From NCBI RefSeq assembly GCF_014201115.1, contig NZ_JACHDO010000001.1, positions 3,286,001 through 3,350,000 of the forward strand: a stretch of 64,000 nucleotides of DNA, written 5' to 3'. Origin of the DNA: Nocardiopsis metallicus (lineage in GTDB: Bacteria; Actinomycetota; Actinomycetes; Streptosporangiales; Streptosporangiaceae). Shown here in pieces: positions 13,830 through 23,764 of the stretch; positions within the stretch are counted from its first letter, which is position 1; every line of letters starts with the position of its first letter. Both the position numbers and the translations under genes were made by a program. Below the pieces are notes generated by a model. That model did not search any database. It was not told where the DNA came from and saw only the letters and a program-made list of their open reading frames with translations.

Positions 13830-16703
13830 CTACACCAGACCGAGCTCGCGCGCCTTCGCGACCGCCGCCGTGCGGTTGCGTGCGCCGAGCTTGCCCATCA
13901 GGTTGCTCACGTGCACGCTCACCGTCTTGGCCGAGATGAACAGCGCCTCGCTGATCTCCCGGTTGGACAGCCCCTTGGCCAGCTGGACCAGGACCTCGGC
14001 CTCACGCGGGGTCAACCCGGCGGGCAGCGCGACCCTCGGGTCATGGGACCCGCCGAGTGCCACGCGCATCCGTGTCGCTTGCTGGCGCACGAACGGGGCT
14101 TCGAACCCAGCCAGCTGCTCCTCGACCCGTTCCACGAGCTCCCTGGCGAGGGCTGGCTCGCCCGCCTCGTGGGCCGCCCAGAACGCGCCGTGGAGGAACT
14201 CGACGCGCATGACCCAGCTGGCCCGCGCGACCAGCGGCAGCGCCCGCTTCCAATGAGCCAGGGCCAGGTCCGGCTCCACCTCCAGGAAGGCCCTGCTGGC
14301 GTGCAGGGTGAGCTCCCCCACGGGTGAGGTGGCCCAGTCCTCTCGCGCCAGGGTGGCCAGGAGGAGCCCGGCCAGTTCGTCCGCGAGGTCGCGGTCCCCG
14401 GGCGCGGCCCGGCGCCGCAGCCGCCAGGCCACCTCGGCCATGGTGGACAGGCCGTCGGCGACCAGACGAACCTGTGAGAGCACACCGGCGTCCGCCTCAC
14501 CTGCGAGGAGCAGCCGGGCCGCCTCGGCCAGCCGTTCACCCGGGCCGTGCACGAGCAGCAGGGTCCGCATGTAGTAGTACGACATGTACTCCACCGGCGG
14601 GGAGGTCTCCTGAGGCAGCAGCCGGGCGATCCCGTCGGTGGCCTCCCGGGCGGCTTCCCAGTCACCCTCCACGATGTGCAGCAGGGCGAGGTCGTACTGG
14701 AGGTGAGCGCCGATCCGGCCCTCCGCGGAGGGGGCCTCGTTCAGCGCGGCCCGGACCTGGTCGAACCTCCCCAGGTCCATCAGCGCCTTGGTCACGCCGT
14801 TGATGTAGCTGGTGTCCGTGGCGCGCAGCGCTCCCAGCGCGGCCCGCCGTTCCATGACCTCACGGGCCAGGGCCAGCGCCTCCTCGAACTCGAACCGGCT
14901 CACGTGGTTGTTGCCCAGGTTGTTGAGGCCGCGCATCTCCACCTGGACCTCGCCGATCTCCCGTGCGATGCGCACGCCCTCGCGCAGCATCCCCAGGGCC
15001 TCCTCCGAACCCGTGACGTCCAGCAGGCTGCCCAGGGTGATGAGCGCATCGGCCTCACTGGCCCGGTCCCCGCAGGCACGTGCCTCACCGATCGCGGCGC
15101 GGGTGACCTCCCCTGCCTCGGCGTCCCGGCCCCACACCATCAGCACCGCACCGGTGGCGGCGCTCACAGCGGCCCGCTCCGGATGTCCTTCGGGCAGGAG
15201 CTCGGCGGCGGTGCGCAGGTCGTCCAGGGCGGCGATGCGCCCCAGGTCCTTGTAGGCCCGAGCGCGGGCGACCAGCAGGCGGGCCGCGGTCTCGGGTTCG
15301 GAGAGCGGGTCCAGGGTGGTGAGCCCGTCGGTGGCATGCCTGACCGACCGGGTCAGGCTGCCCGAGATCTGTGCCACCCGGCACACCCGCAGTAGCAGCT
15401 CTCCGGGTGCCAGTCCCAGACGTTCGGCGGCGTCGGGGACCAGTTCCCACAGCTCCAGCACGCGTTCGAGCAAAGCAAGGTGCTCGGGGTAGGCACTGGC
15501 GGCGCTGGCCTGAGCCGCGGCCTCCCAGGCGGCGGACAGGGCGCGCGGATGGTCGTGCGCGGCGTAGGCGTGGTGGGCCAGCTGGGCGACGGCCCCGGCA
15601 CGCGGCAACCCCGGCACCCCGGCGTCCAGGACCTCGGCGTAACGGCGGTGGGCCCGCACCCGCTGCCCCGGAAGCAGGTCGCCCTTGACCGCCTCGGCCA
15701 ACAGGGCGTGCCGAAACACGTAACCGGTGTCGTTGGCCCGCAGGACCCGGGCGTCGACGGCCTCGCGCAGCGCCTCGTCCAGGTCGTCCTCCCCGATCCC
15801 CGAGGCCTCGGCCACCTCGGCGAGCAGGGCGTGCTCGACCCGGTCCCCGGCCACCGAGGCCAGACCCAGCACCTTGCGGGTGCTCGCGGAGAGGGGTTCG
15901 ACGCGACGCATGAGGAGTTCGCGCGGACCGTCGGGGACAGCGCCTCCCTCAGGCGCGGCGAGGAAGGACTCCACGAACAGCGGGTTACCGCCGCTGCGCT
16001 CCAGGAGCAGGTCCAGGGCTGTGGGATCCGGAGCCACCCCGCGCAGAGCGGTGGCCTGTTCGGCGACGGCCTGCCGGGAGAGCGGTTCGAGGTCGAGTCG
16101 CCTCACACCGGGCAGCCGTTCGAGCTCCGGGAGCACCCGGCGCAGCGGGTGGGTGCGGTGCAGGTCGTCGGAGCGGACCGAGACCACCAGGTGCACCGGG
16201 ACTGAGCCGAGGTTGCGCAGCAGGAAGACGAGCAGGTCCCGGGTGGAGGCGTCGGCCCAGTGCAGGTCCTCGATGACAAGGCTGAGCCCGCCGGGGCGGG
16301 CGCGCTCCTCCAGGAAGGTGAGCACCGCCTCGAACAGCCGGGCGCGGCCGTGGTCGTCGGTGCTCTCCCGCACCGGCCCCAGCCCGGGTACCAGCCGGGA
16401 CAGCTCTCCGCCAGTGGTTTCACCGCCCCCGCCGACCACGCGGACCAGCTGGCGCAGGAGGGCGGTGAAGGGGGCGAAGGCGATGCCCTCCGCGCCCAGC
16501 TCCAGACAGCCGCCCAGCGCCGAGTACCGCATGGGTGTGCGTCGCAGGTACTCCTCCAACAGCCGGGACTTGCCGATCCCGGCGTCACCGCAGAGAAGAA
16601 CCGCCCTGGACTCGCCCTCACGCGCCCGGGCGGCGTCGGAGAGGAGGTGGTCGAGTTGCTGCTGGCGGCCGACGAGGGCGGAGACGGGTTCGCTGGGGGA
16701 CAT
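13830..16703 (-). CDS. Large ATP-binding LuxR-family regulator (LAL type)
   Basis: The 957-residue protein has an N-terminal AAA/STAND ATPase with Walker A GDAGIGKSRLL (near residue 40) and a Walker B-like [12 protein letters not shown]. The long helical, TPR-like centre has many Ala/Leu/Arg pairs. The C-terminal LuxR helix-turn-helix is [20 protein letters not shown] followed by [19 protein letters not shown]. Such proteins are usually activators switched by a small ligand and ATP, often of secondary metabolism or sugar genes. Its closest relative here is the next gene upstream (16744-19701), from which it is separated by 42 bases. CATACT lies 7 bases before the ATG, so a leaderless message is likely. 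Targets are unknown. Confidence 0.9.
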   Translation of the reverse strand: MSPSEPVSALVGRQQQLDHLLSDAARAREGESRAVLLCGDAGIGKSRLLEEYLRRTPMRYSALGGCLELGAEGIAFAPFTALLRQLVRVVGGGGETTGGELSRLVPGLGPVRESTDDHGRARLFEAVLTFLEERARPGGLSLVIEDLHWADASTRDLLVFLLRNLGSVPVHLVVSVRSDDLHRTHPLRRVLPELERLPGVRRLDLEPLSRQAVAEQATALRGVAPDPTALDLLLERSGGNPLFVESFLAAPEGGAVPDGPRELLMRRVEPLSASTRKVLGLASVAGDRVEHALLAEVAEASGIGEDDLDEALREAVDARVLRANDTGYVFRHALLAEAVKGDLLPGQRVRAHRRYAEVLDAGVPGLPRAGAVAQLAHHAYAAHDHPRALSAAWEAAAQASAASAYPEHLALLERVLELWELVPDAAERLGLAPGELLLRVCRVAQISGSLTRSVRHATDGLTTLDPLSEPETAARLLVARARAYKDLGRIAALDDLRTAAELLPEGHPERAAVSAATGAVLMVWGRDAEAGEVTRAAIGEARACGDRASEADALITLGSLLDVTGSEEALGMLREGVRIAREIGEVQVEMRGLNNLGNNHVSRFEFEEALALAREVMERRAALGALRATDTSYINGVTKALMDLGRFDQVRAALNEAPSAEGRIGAHLQYDLALLHIVEGDWEAAREATDGIARLLPQETSPPVEYMSYYYMRTLLLVHGPGERLAEAARLLLAGEADAGVLSQVRLVADGLSTMAEVAWRLRRRAAPGDRDLADELAGLLLATLAREDWATSPVGELTLHASRAFLEVEPDLALAHWKRALPLVARASWVMRVEFLHGAFWAAHEAGEPALARELVERVEEQLAGFEAPFVRQQATRMRVALGGSHDPRVALPAGLTPREAEVLVQLAKGLSNREISEALFISAKTVSVHVSNLMGKLGARNRTAAVAKARELGLV

Positions 16704-16710
16704 ACGTGAC

Positions 16711-16716
16711 AGTATG
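16711..16716 (-). promoter_or_regulatory. Putative -10 of a leaderless regulator transcript
   Basis: CATACT on the minus strand ends seven bases before the ATG at 16703. The same CATACTG at the same spacing precedes the sister regulator at 19701. Confidence 0.45.
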
Positions 16717-16743
16717 CCCGGCCCAGGCCGGTACGCCCACGGC

Positions 16744-19701
16744 TCAGATCACGCCGAGCTCGCGACCCTTGGCCACGGCCGCGGTGCGGTTGTTCACCCC
16801 GAGCTTGCCCATGAGGTTGGTGACGTGCACGCTCACCGTCTTGGCGGAGATGAACAGGGCCTGGCCGATCTCCCGGTTGCTCAGCCCCTTGGCGACCTCG
16901 CCCAGCACCTCCAGCTCGCGGCGGGTCAGCCCCGCCGACAGGGCCGCGGAAGCCTGGGCGGGCGCGGCCGGGCTGTCTCCCGCGGGGAGGGCGGCCCTCT
17001 CCCCCGGATCGGGCAGCCCGTGGCGGGCGCGCAGGACCCGTGTCTGGCGCTCGAACAGCGCCATGCCGTGCCGGACCGCCAGCCGGTGGAGCCCGTCCAC
17101 ATGCTTGACCGCCCTGTCCCGGTCCCCGGCCCGCAGGGCGGCGTGCGCCGCGGCCAGACCGTACTCAGCCTGAAGGATGACGTGGCCAGCGGGCCCCACC
17201 TCGGCCAGGGCCGCCTCGAACAAGGCCAGAGCGTCCCGGGCGTCCGGGGCCAGCCAGGCTTCGGCGGCCAGTCGGGCCGGGGTGGCGTCCGGATGACCAG
17301 AGGTAGCGGGCAGTTCGGCCAGGAGCTGGCGGATCTGCTCCACCAGTTCCCGGGCCTCCTCCCCCGATTCCTCCGCGAGCAGGGCGGCGATCGAGGTGTG
17401 CCAGGCCAGAACGGAGCGGTACAGGCCGTGCGCCATCGTGGCCAGGGCGCCGTTGGCGACCGCCTTGGCCAGCAGGTCCCGGACCATCCGTCCGGCGTCG
17501 ATCCGGCGCCCCTCGTACAGGGCTAGTTGCTGGAGGACCATGTGGACCGGCAGGTGCTCCACCGGGGAGCTGACCCGCTCGGGCAGCACACGGCGGAACT
17601 CCTCCACGGCGGCGCGTACCGCGTCCGGCCGCCACCGGTACAGGTCCAGGTGCATGCGCAGGGTCAGCGCCCGCGCCGAGGTCACCCCGCCGTCGCGGAT
17701 ACCGGACAGCAGTTCCTCGCTCTCGGTGAACCGGCCCTGACTGAACCGGGTGACCGCCAGACCGTAGGCGAAGGCCCCGCTCTGAGTGCGGGTCAGGCCG
17801 AGTTCACGGCAGCGGCGCAGCCCTTCCAGGGACACCTGGGCGCTCTCCTCCAGGCGGTTCAGGTTCTTGAGGAAGCCGCTGAGGTTGCTCATCCCGCGGA
17901 TCTCAGTCGGGACGTTGCCGGTCTCCCGGGCCAGGGTGATGCCCTCACCGAACAGCTCCAGCCCCTCCTCGGTCTCGGCGGGGTCCGTGAGGCTGGCCAG
18001 GGTGATGAGGGCGTCGGCCTCGCTGCGCCGGTCACCGAGCTCACGGGAGCTGTTGAGGACGCGTCGGGCGACGGTAGCCGCCTGGTCGTGGTGGCCGCGC
18101 ATCATGAAGGTGGCGGCCAGGGTCGCCCCGATCGCCGGGGAGTCGGGGTGGTCGTGGGGGAGCAGGATGGAGGCGTCCGCCAGGTCCTCCAGAGCACCGT
18201 CACGGCCCATCTCCTTGAGCGCCCGTGCGCGGGCGTGGCGCAGCCGGGAGATGCGTTCGGCGTGGACCGGTGGGTCGGCAGTGGGGTCGTGGACCCCGGT
18301 GACGCCGAGTTCGTCCAGGCCGTCGGTGGCGTAGCTGACCGCGCGGCGCGGTGAGTCGGCCACCAGGCAGACCTCGCTGGCGCGGACCAGGACCTGGTCG
18401 CGGGGCAGACCGACCCGTTCGGCGGCGTCTGGCACCTGGTCCCACAGTTCCAGGACCCGTTCGATCAGGGCCAGGTGCTCGGGGGAGGCGTCCACGGCGG
18501 CGGCGTGTTCGGCGGCCTGCCAGGCGGCGGCCAGGGCCAGGGGCTGGTCGTGCGCGGAGTGGGCGTGGTGGGCGAGCTGGATGGCCCGCTCCCCCTCGGG
18601 TATGCGGTCCACGCCCTTCTGGAGAGCCTCGGCGTACCGGCGGTGGGCGCGTACGCGTTCGCCCGGCATGAGTTCGGACTGGACGGCTTCGGCGAGCAGG
18701 GCGTGCCGGAACACGTAGCCCTCATCGGTGGTGCGCAGGATCTGCGCGTCGATGGCCGGGCGCAGTGCGGAGTCCAGGGCGTCCTCGGTGATCCCGGCGC
18801 GGCGGGCGACGTCGGCCAGGAGGGTGTGCCGGACCCGGGTCCCCGCGGTGGCGACCAGGCCGAGGACACGACGGGTGCGTTCGGGGAGGGGTTCGACGGA
18901 TGCGAGGAGGAGGTCACGGGGACCGTCCGGTAGGGGCGCTCCGGCGGGGTCGTGCTCCACGGCCAGGAACGACTCCACGAAGAGCGGGTTCCCGCCGCTG
19001 CGCTCGTAGAGAAGGTCCAGGTCGGCGGGGTCGAGCTCACCGCCGCGCAGGGCCGTGGCCTGGGCGCCGACCTCGTCCCGGGAGAGCGGTTCCAGGTCCA
19101 GGCGCCGGACCCGGGGCAGGCGTTCGATCTCGGGGAGCAGACGGCGCAGCGGGTGGGCGCGGTGCAGGTCGTCGGTACGGACGCTGACCAGCAGGTGGAT
19201 GGGGGCGGGGCCGAGGTTGCGCAGCAGGAAGACGAGCAGGTCCCGGGTGGAGGCGTCGGCCCAGTGCAGGTCCTCGATGACCAGGGTGAGGCCGTCGGGC
19301 CGAGCCCGTTCCTCCAGGTAGGTGAGGACGGACTCGAAGAGCCGGGCCCGCCCCTGGTCGGCGGTGCCGAGGGCACCGCCGAGCTCGGGGAGGAGTCGGC
19401 CCAGGTCACCGGTGGGGTCCGTGGCGGGTCCGCCGGAGCGCACGAGTTCGCGCAGCAGGGCGGTGAAGGGCGCGAAGGGGATACCCTCCGTGCCCAGCTC
19501 CAGACAGCCGCCCACGGCGGAGGGGGTGTCGGAGCCCCGCCGCAGGTGCTCGTCGAGCAGACGGGACTTTCCGACCCCCGCCCCGCCGCAGACCAGGACG
19601 GCCCGGGCTCCCTCCGGACCGGTCCGGCGCGCGTCCGCGGCGAGGAGGGACAGCTGGGTGTGGCGACCGACGAAGACAGCGGAGGTTTCGTGGACCTGCA
19701 T
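16744..19701 (-). CDS. Large ATP-binding LuxR-family regulator (LAL type), paralogue of its neighbour
   Basis: The protein has 985 residues from the ATG at 19701. A GTG at 19737 would add 12 residues, but the 19701 start aligns better with the sister protein and sits 7 bases after CATACT. Walker A is [11 protein letters not shown] and Walker B is [12 protein letters not shown]. Whole blocks are shared with the neighbour, such as [16 protein letters not shown] and [13 protein letters not shown]. The C-terminal helix-turn-helix is [20 protein letters not shown] followed by [19 protein letters not shown]. The two probably arose by tandem duplication. The collapsed gene at 6513 is a third family member. 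Ligand and targets are unknown. Confidence 0.9.
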   Translation of the reverse strand: MQVHETSAVFVGRHTQLSLLAADARRTGPEGARAVLVCGGAGVGKSRLLDEHLRRGSDTPSAVGGCLELGTEGIPFAPFTALLRELVRSGGPATDPTGDLGRLLPELGGALGTADQGRARLFESVLTYLEERARPDGLTLVIEDLHWADASTRDLLVFLLRNLGPAPIHLLVSVRTDDLHRAHPLRRLLPEIERLPRVRRLDLEPLSRDEVGAQATALRGGELDPADLDLLYERSGGNPLFVESFLAVEHDPAGAPLPDGPRDLLLASVEPLPERTRRVLGLVATAGTRVRHTLLADVARRAGITEDALDSALRPAIDAQILRTTDEGYVFRHALLAEAVQSELMPGERVRAHRRYAEALQKGVDRIPEGERAIQLAHHAHSAHDQPLALAAAWQAAEHAAAVDASPEHLALIERVLELWDQVPDAAERVGLPRDQVLVRASEVCLVADSPRRAVSYATDGLDELGVTGVHDPTADPPVHAERISRLRHARARALKEMGRDGALEDLADASILLPHDHPDSPAIGATLAATFMMRGHHDQAATVARRVLNSSRELGDRRSEADALITLASLTDPAETEEGLELFGEGITLARETGNVPTEIRGMSNLSGFLKNLNRLEESAQVSLEGLRRCRELGLTRTQSGAFAYGLAVTRFSQGRFTESEELLSGIRDGGVTSARALTLRMHLDLYRWRPDAVRAAVEEFRRVLPERVSSPVEHLPVHMVLQQLALYEGRRIDAGRMVRDLLAKAVANGALATMAHGLYRSVLAWHTSIAALLAEESGEEARELVEQIRQLLAELPATSGHPDATPARLAAEAWLAPDARDALALFEAALAEVGPAGHVILQAEYGLAAAHAALRAGDRDRAVKHVDGLHRLAVRHGMALFERQTRVLRARHGLPDPGERAALPAGDSPAAPAQASAALSAGLTRRELEVLGEVAKGLSNREIGQALFISAKTVSVHVTNLMGKLGVNNRTAAVAKGRELGVI

Positions 19702-19708
19702 GCTGCCC

Positions 19709-19714
19709 AGTATG
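19709..19714 (-). promoter_or_regulatory. Putative -10 of a leaderless regulator transcript
   Basis: CATACT on the minus strand ends seven bases before the ATG at 19701, as in the sister gene. Confidence 0.45.
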
Positions 19715-19787
19715 TCTGTTCGGACCGGCCGCCCCACCGGGCTTCAGGGCCGTCCGCACGTCCGGAAGCGGCCAGCCGGGCGATCAG

Positions 19788-20984
19788 TCAGTCCTCGGCA
19801 CCGAGCCAGAGGTCGGGGCCGAAGACCTCGTAGCGCACTGAACGGGCGGGCACACCCGCGCTCAGGAACCGGGATCGGACGTCGCGCATGAACGGGAGCG
19901 GGCCGCACAGGTACACCTCGGCGCCTTCGGGCACCTCGACCCCGGCCAGGTCCATCGTTCCCGGACGCGACCCCGGGGAGGCCTGCGCTCCGCTCTCGTA
20001 CCAGGTGTGGGCGGTGGCGCCGGGCAGCGCCCCGACCAGGGCCGCGATCTCCTCGCGGTGGGCGTGCGCCTGCGGTGACCGGTCCGCGTGCAGGACCAGG
20101 ACCGGGCGGGTGCTGCCCTGTTCGGCCAGGTGCTTGAGCATGGCGACCATCGGAGCGCAGCCGATCCCGGCGGAGGCCAGCACGAGGGGGTGGTCGCCGC
20201 CCGGCAGGGTGACGTCGCCCGCCGGGGCGGAGACCATCAGGGTGTCGCCGGGGGCGGCGGAGTCGTGCAGGAGGGTGGAGACCTCCCCGGCCGGGTGCTC
20301 GCCCGCGCGCAGGCGCTTGACCGTGATGCGGCGGCGGCTTCCGTCCCAGCCGGAGACCGAGTACTGGCGGGCCTGGTGGAGGCCGTCGGGCAGTTGGACG
20401 CGCACGCTCACGTACTGGCCGGGCCGGAAGCCGGGCACGGGCTCCCCGCCCTCGGGTTCCAGGGTGAGGGAGACGGTGTCGGCGGTCTGCTCGACGCGGT
20501 CGGCCACCCGCCAGGGGCGCCACACGTCGCGGCCGGTGGTTCCGGCCTCCTGGTAGAGGCGTGCCTCCAAGGCGATGAGGCTCCCGGCCATGAGCCAGTA
20601 GACCTCGTCCCAGGCGGCGACGACGTCGGGGGTGGCGGCCTCGCCGAGGGTCTCGGCGATCGCGGCGAACAGGTACTTGTGCACGATGACGTACTGGTCC
20701 TCGGTGACGCCGAGGGAGACGTGCTTGTGCGCGATGCGCGAGAGCAGGGCGTCGGGGCGCTCGTCCGGGTGGTCGAGGAGGCTGGTGGCGAAGGAGGCCA
20801 CCGAACCGGCCAGGGCCTTGCGCTGCTGGCCGCTGGCCTGGTTGCCGCGGTTGAACAGGCCGTCCAGGAGCTCGGGGCGCTCGCCCAGCATGGTCTCGTA
20901 GAACCGGGTGGTGATCGTGTCCAGGGCCCCGGCGACGGCGGGGATGGTGGCGCGGACCGTGGCTGCGGACTCGGTGGAGAGCAC
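19788..20984 (-). CDS. hmp: Flavohemoglobin, nitric oxide dioxygenase
   Basis: The 398-residue enzyme oxidises NO to nitrate using O2 and NAD(P)H. The GTG at 20984 has AAAGGAGG upstream; the frame's earlier ATG at 21062 lies beyond the promoter and is rejected. The globin domain (about 1-135) contains the proximal His segment IAHKHVSLGVT and the distal part RFYETMLGERPEL. The FAD domain has the ferredoxin-reductase signature RQYSVSGW and the NAD domain ASAGIGCAPMVAML. The C-terminal YEVFGPDLWL is typical. An NsrR-type site precedes it, and nsrR itself lies 131 bases upstream on the same strand, so the pair forms an NO-inducible defence unit. Confidence 0.95.
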   Translation of the reverse strand: MLSTESAATVRATIPAVAGALDTITTRFYETMLGERPELLDGLFNRGNQASGQQRKALAGSVASFATSLLDHPDERPDALLSRIAHKHVSLGVTEDQYVIVHKYLFAAIAETLGEAATPDVVAAWDEVYWLMAGSLIALEARLYQEAGTTGRDVWRPWRVADRVEQTADTVSLTLEPEGGEPVPGFRPGQYVSVRVQLPDGLHQARQYSVSGWDGSRRRITVKRLRAGEHPAGEVSTLLHDSAAPGDTLMVSAPAGDVTLPGGDHPLVLASAGIGCAPMVAMLKHLAEQGSTRPVLVLHADRSPQAHAHREEIAALVGALPGATAHTWYESGAQASPGSRPGTMDLAGVEVPEGAEVYLCGPLPFMRDVRSRFLSAGVPARSVRYEVFGPDLWLGAED

Positions 20985-21022
20985 GCGTCCTCCTTTGGCG
21001 GGGCCGGGGCCCCGAATCAGAT

Positions 21023-21045
21023 AATTGGCATCTGAAATGCATATT
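21023..21045. promoter_or_regulatory. NsrR-type operator of hmp
   Basis: AATTGGCATCT-G-AAATGCATATT has the 11-1-11 layout of NsrR sites, with the right half close to AAATGCATCTT. It lies 39 bases before the hmp start, in a markedly AT-rich island. Confidence 0.65.
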
Positions 21046-21115
21046 AAAACCGACGCGCGCAACCCCCGCAGCGGGGTGGGTGAACCAGCGAAACCCCAGT
21101 TCAGGCCAGCCCAGT

Positions 21116-21562
21116 TCAGGCCGGGGAGCCGTCCTCACGGAGCACCCTGAGCACCTGGCGCACAGACGGGGAGACCAGGGACTCCACGGTCACCTCGTCC
21201 AGGGAGGCGTAGAAGGCCTCACGGGCCTGGGCCAGGGCGCCGCGCAGACGGCAGGCGGCGCGCAGCGGGCAGGGCGGGTCGTCCTCGCACCCGGCCAGAT
21301 CGCCCGCCCCCTCCAGTTCACGGACGATCGCGCCCACCGAGGACCGCCGTCCGGCCTCGGTCAGCAGCAGCCCGCCGCCGCGCCCGCGCCGCGTCTCCAC
21401 CAGCCCCATCTCGGCCAGGCGCGCCACGGCCTTGGCCATGTGGGTGTAGGGCACGGCGAGCATCGCGGCCGCGGTACGGGTGGTGAGCAGCTCGCCCTCC
21501 CCGGCCACCGCGAGCCGCATGACCAGACGAAGGGAGACGTCGGTGAAGGCGGTCAGGCGCAT
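21116..21562 (-). CDS. nsrR: Rrf2-family nitric oxide-sensing repressor NsrR
   Basis: The 148-residue Rrf2 protein begins MRLTAFTDVSLRLVMRLAV. A winged helix (TTRTAAAMLAVPYTHMAKAV) is followed by the wing RRGRGGGLLL. The three iron-sulfur ligands are in GCEDDPPCPLRAACRL, with C-X5-C-X5-C spacing as in streptomycete NsrR, which holds a 4Fe-4S cluster destroyed by NO. It is encoded directly upstream of hmp on the same strand, and an NsrR-like site sits in between. No second site was seen at its own start, so autoregulation is not evident. A frame in the opposite direction over this stretch is a shadow. Confidence 0.93.
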   Translation of the reverse strand: MRLTAFTDVSLRLVMRLAVAGEGELLTTRTAAAMLAVPYTHMAKAVARLAEMGLVETRRGRGGGLLLTEAGRRSSVGAIVRELEGAGDLAGCEDDPPCPLRAACRLRGALAQAREAFYASLDEVTVESLVSPSVRQVLRVLREDGSPA

Positions 21563-21634
21563 GCGCCCATGCTAGGTCGCCCGGGAGATGGGACGTTCGC
21601 CCTCCGGGCCTCGGGGGCTTTCGTCCTCCCGACC

Positions 21635-23338
21635 CTAACTCCTGGGGTGTTCCTCAGCGGAGCCGTGGGGGCGTCCCTCCTCTGTTCCCGCCGTGCCTTC
21701 CGCCCCCTCGGGGTCGCCGGAGGGAGCGTCACGCTGGTGGCCGACGGCGTCCCGGGGCATCCACACCAGCACCACCACCAGCCCGATCAGCCCGAAGCAC
21801 AGCGAGACCAGCGCCGCCAGGTGCAGCCCCGCCAGGAAGGCCTCCTTTGCCGGGGCGACCAGTGCCTCGCCCTGCACGCCCATGCTGCGGGCCAGCGCCA
21901 TGGTGCCCTCGATCGACTCGCCGGCCGTATGCAGCTCGTCCGGGCCCACCCCGTCGGACCTCTCGGCCGCCGCGTCCAGCACCGGCGCGATCCGGGCCCG
22001 GTAGTTGAAGGAGATCACCGCGCCCAGAACCGCCACCCCCATGGCGGTGGCGACCTGGCGCACCGTGTTCTGCACCGCCGACGCGGCCCCCGCCTTGCCC
22101 GGCGGAACCGAGGACATGATCGCGTCCGTGGCCGGGGTGAGCACCACCGCCATCGCCGAGGCCTGGAGGAAGAAGAACCCGATGATCAGCGCCAGCGGGG
22201 TGTCCGCCTCGATCTGGGTGTAGAAGACGAAACTGCAGCACACGATCACGACCCCCACCGCGGCGAGCGTGCGCGGACCGACCCAGCGCACCAGGGCGGG
22301 GCTCAGCGGAGCGAAGATCATCTGGCCCAGCGCGGCCGGGAGCACCAGCAGGCCCGCGGTGAACGGCGAGAATTCGCGCACGCTCTGCCAGTAGAAGCTC
22401 AGGAAGAAGATGATCCCGGCCATACTGAAGAACAGCACCATGATCGTGGCGATGGACACGCTGAACCGGGGGTTGCGGAAGAACCGCACGTCCAGCGAGG
22501 GTTCGGGGGTGCGCGACTCGTGGAGCAGGAACAGCGCGAGTACCGCCGCGCCCAGCAACAGCGAACCGAACACGTCCCAGTCGGCCAGCGAGGCCCGCTC
22601 CCCCGCCGTGATGATGCCGTAGACGAGCAGCACCAGGCCCGGGACGGACAACAGCACACCGATCACGTCCGGTCGCCCGGGGGCCTCATCCCTGGACTCG
22701 GGGATGAGCAGGTACATCAGCGCCAGCCCGACGATCACGAAGGGCACGTTCACCAGGAAGATCGAACCCCACCAGAAGTTCTCCAGGAGCAGGCCGCCCG
22801 CCGACGGGCCGATCGCCATGGCCAGGCCTACCGCACCCGCCCACAACCCGATCGCCCGGCCGCGCTCCTGCGCCGGGAAGACGTTGGTGATCACCGAAAG
22901 GGTCTGCGGCATCACCATGGAGGCGCCCAGCCCCATCACGGCGCGGGCCGCGATGAGCTGTTCGGGGTTCTGGGAGTAGGCCGACAGCGCCGAGGCCGTA
23001 CCGAACACCGCCAACCCGGCCACGAGCAGCCGCCGCCTGCCCCAGCGGTCGCCGAGCACCCCGAAGGGGAACAGCAGACCGGCGAAGACCAGGGTGTAGG
23101 AGTTGATCGCCCAGGCCAGCTGCGACTGGCTGGCGCCCACCCCGTCGACCGGATCGGAGAGGGTGCGCAGCGCGACGTTGAGGATGGTGTTGTCGGCCAC
23201 GATCACCAGCAGACAGATGATGAGCACCGCCAGCCCGCCCCACCTGCGCCGATACGCCGTTTGCTGATCCACGGGCCCACCCCTCGGTCCACGGCTCCCG
23301 CCCCTGGCGCGGGCCGGTGCCGCTGTCATGCTAGCCAT
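21635..23338 (-). CDS. DHA2-family (14-helix) MFS drug exporter
   Basis: The 567-residue transporter starts at an ATG at 23338 (MASMTAAP; a second ATG nine bases on is equally possible). The 22-residue upstream extension is Arg-rich and unlikely. About fourteen membrane segments can be read, with motif A-like GDRWGRRRLLVAGL after helix 2 and the family's N-terminal pattern VADNTILNVALRTL. These are proton-coupled exporters of drugs and dyes (EmrB/QacA group). The long hydrophilic C-terminus (AEGTAGTEEGRPHGSAEEHP) is probably disordered. It is monocistronic, with no regulator next to it. The substrate is unknown. Confidence 0.88.
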   Translation of the reverse strand: MASMTAAPARARGGSRGPRGGPVDQQTAYRRRWGGLAVLIICLLVIVADNTILNVALRTLSDPVDGVGASQSQLAWAINSYTLVFAGLLFPFGVLGDRWGRRRLLVAGLAVFGTASALSAYSQNPEQLIAARAVMGLGASMVMPQTLSVITNVFPAQERGRAIGLWAGAVGLAMAIGPSAGGLLLENFWWGSIFLVNVPFVIVGLALMYLLIPESRDEAPGRPDVIGVLLSVPGLVLLVYGIITAGERASLADWDVFGSLLLGAAVLALFLLHESRTPEPSLDVRFFRNPRFSVSIATIMVLFFSMAGIIFFLSFYWQSVREFSPFTAGLLVLPAALGQMIFAPLSPALVRWVGPRTLAAVGVVIVCCSFVFYTQIEADTPLALIIGFFFLQASAMAVVLTPATDAIMSSVPPGKAGAASAVQNTVRQVATAMGVAVLGAVISFNYRARIAPVLDAAAERSDGVGPDELHTAGESIEGTMALARSMGVQGEALVAPAKEAFLAGLHLAALVSLCFGLIGLVVVLVWMPRDAVGHQRDAPSGDPEGAEGTAGTEEGRPHGSAEEHPRS

Positions 23339-23764
23339 CCGCCCCCGGCCGGGCCGTTTCCGCCGGAGGAGCCGAGCGCGCGCCCGGGAGTGGGAAAGGC
23401 TCACAAATATTCACCCTTAATCCCACCGCTCCGCCTTCAAGCCCGCCCGGACACGCTTTCCCGCAGTTGTTGCGTTCGGTGTTCGGGAATGTGAAAAAGG
23501 CGGCCGCCCCGGGGAGCGCGGCGGTACCGCTCCGTGCGATGATGCTCCTGTGCGGGCCCCGCACACCTGTTCCTCCACACCGGCGCGTCCGGGCGGTCCG
23601 GAAACGGTATCGGGGAACAAGCCGCACCGGCATACCGTTCCTTTCGGGGAACCCCTCCCCTGCCGGGGAACCCGCGTGCGCGAGCACGCATGACAACTGT
23701 TTTCGTCCACAGGTCCGGGGACACCCCACGCGGGTGCTTCGAGACGACGGAGGAAGAACCCATC
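23339..23764. other. Intergenic region between divergent exporter and panB
   Basis: This 426-base stretch contains an AT-rich patch near 23400-23425 and a dyad AACGGTAT (23603-23610)/ATACCGTT (23632-23639), which may be part of the panB control region. It also holds the panB Shine-Dalgarno (GGAGGAAGAA). No supported gene was found; the frame running into panB from 23690 is not needed. Confidence 0.45.

Noticed and set aside
13830..19714. Regulators as part of a biosynthetic gene cluster
   Set aside because: LAL regulators often sit in such clusters, but no polyketide, peptide or other secondary-metabolite synthase gene is present in the window.
21080..23494. Long plus-strand open frame opposite nsrR and the DHA2 exporter
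   Set aside because: The translation is His/Gln/Arg/Gly-rich antisense of two well-supported genes and contains no motif.
23603..23639. AACGGTAT/ATACCGTT dyad upstream of panB as an operator
   Set aside because: Only 8 bases with a 21-base gap; not convincing enough to list as a regulatory site, so it is only mentioned in the intergenic note.
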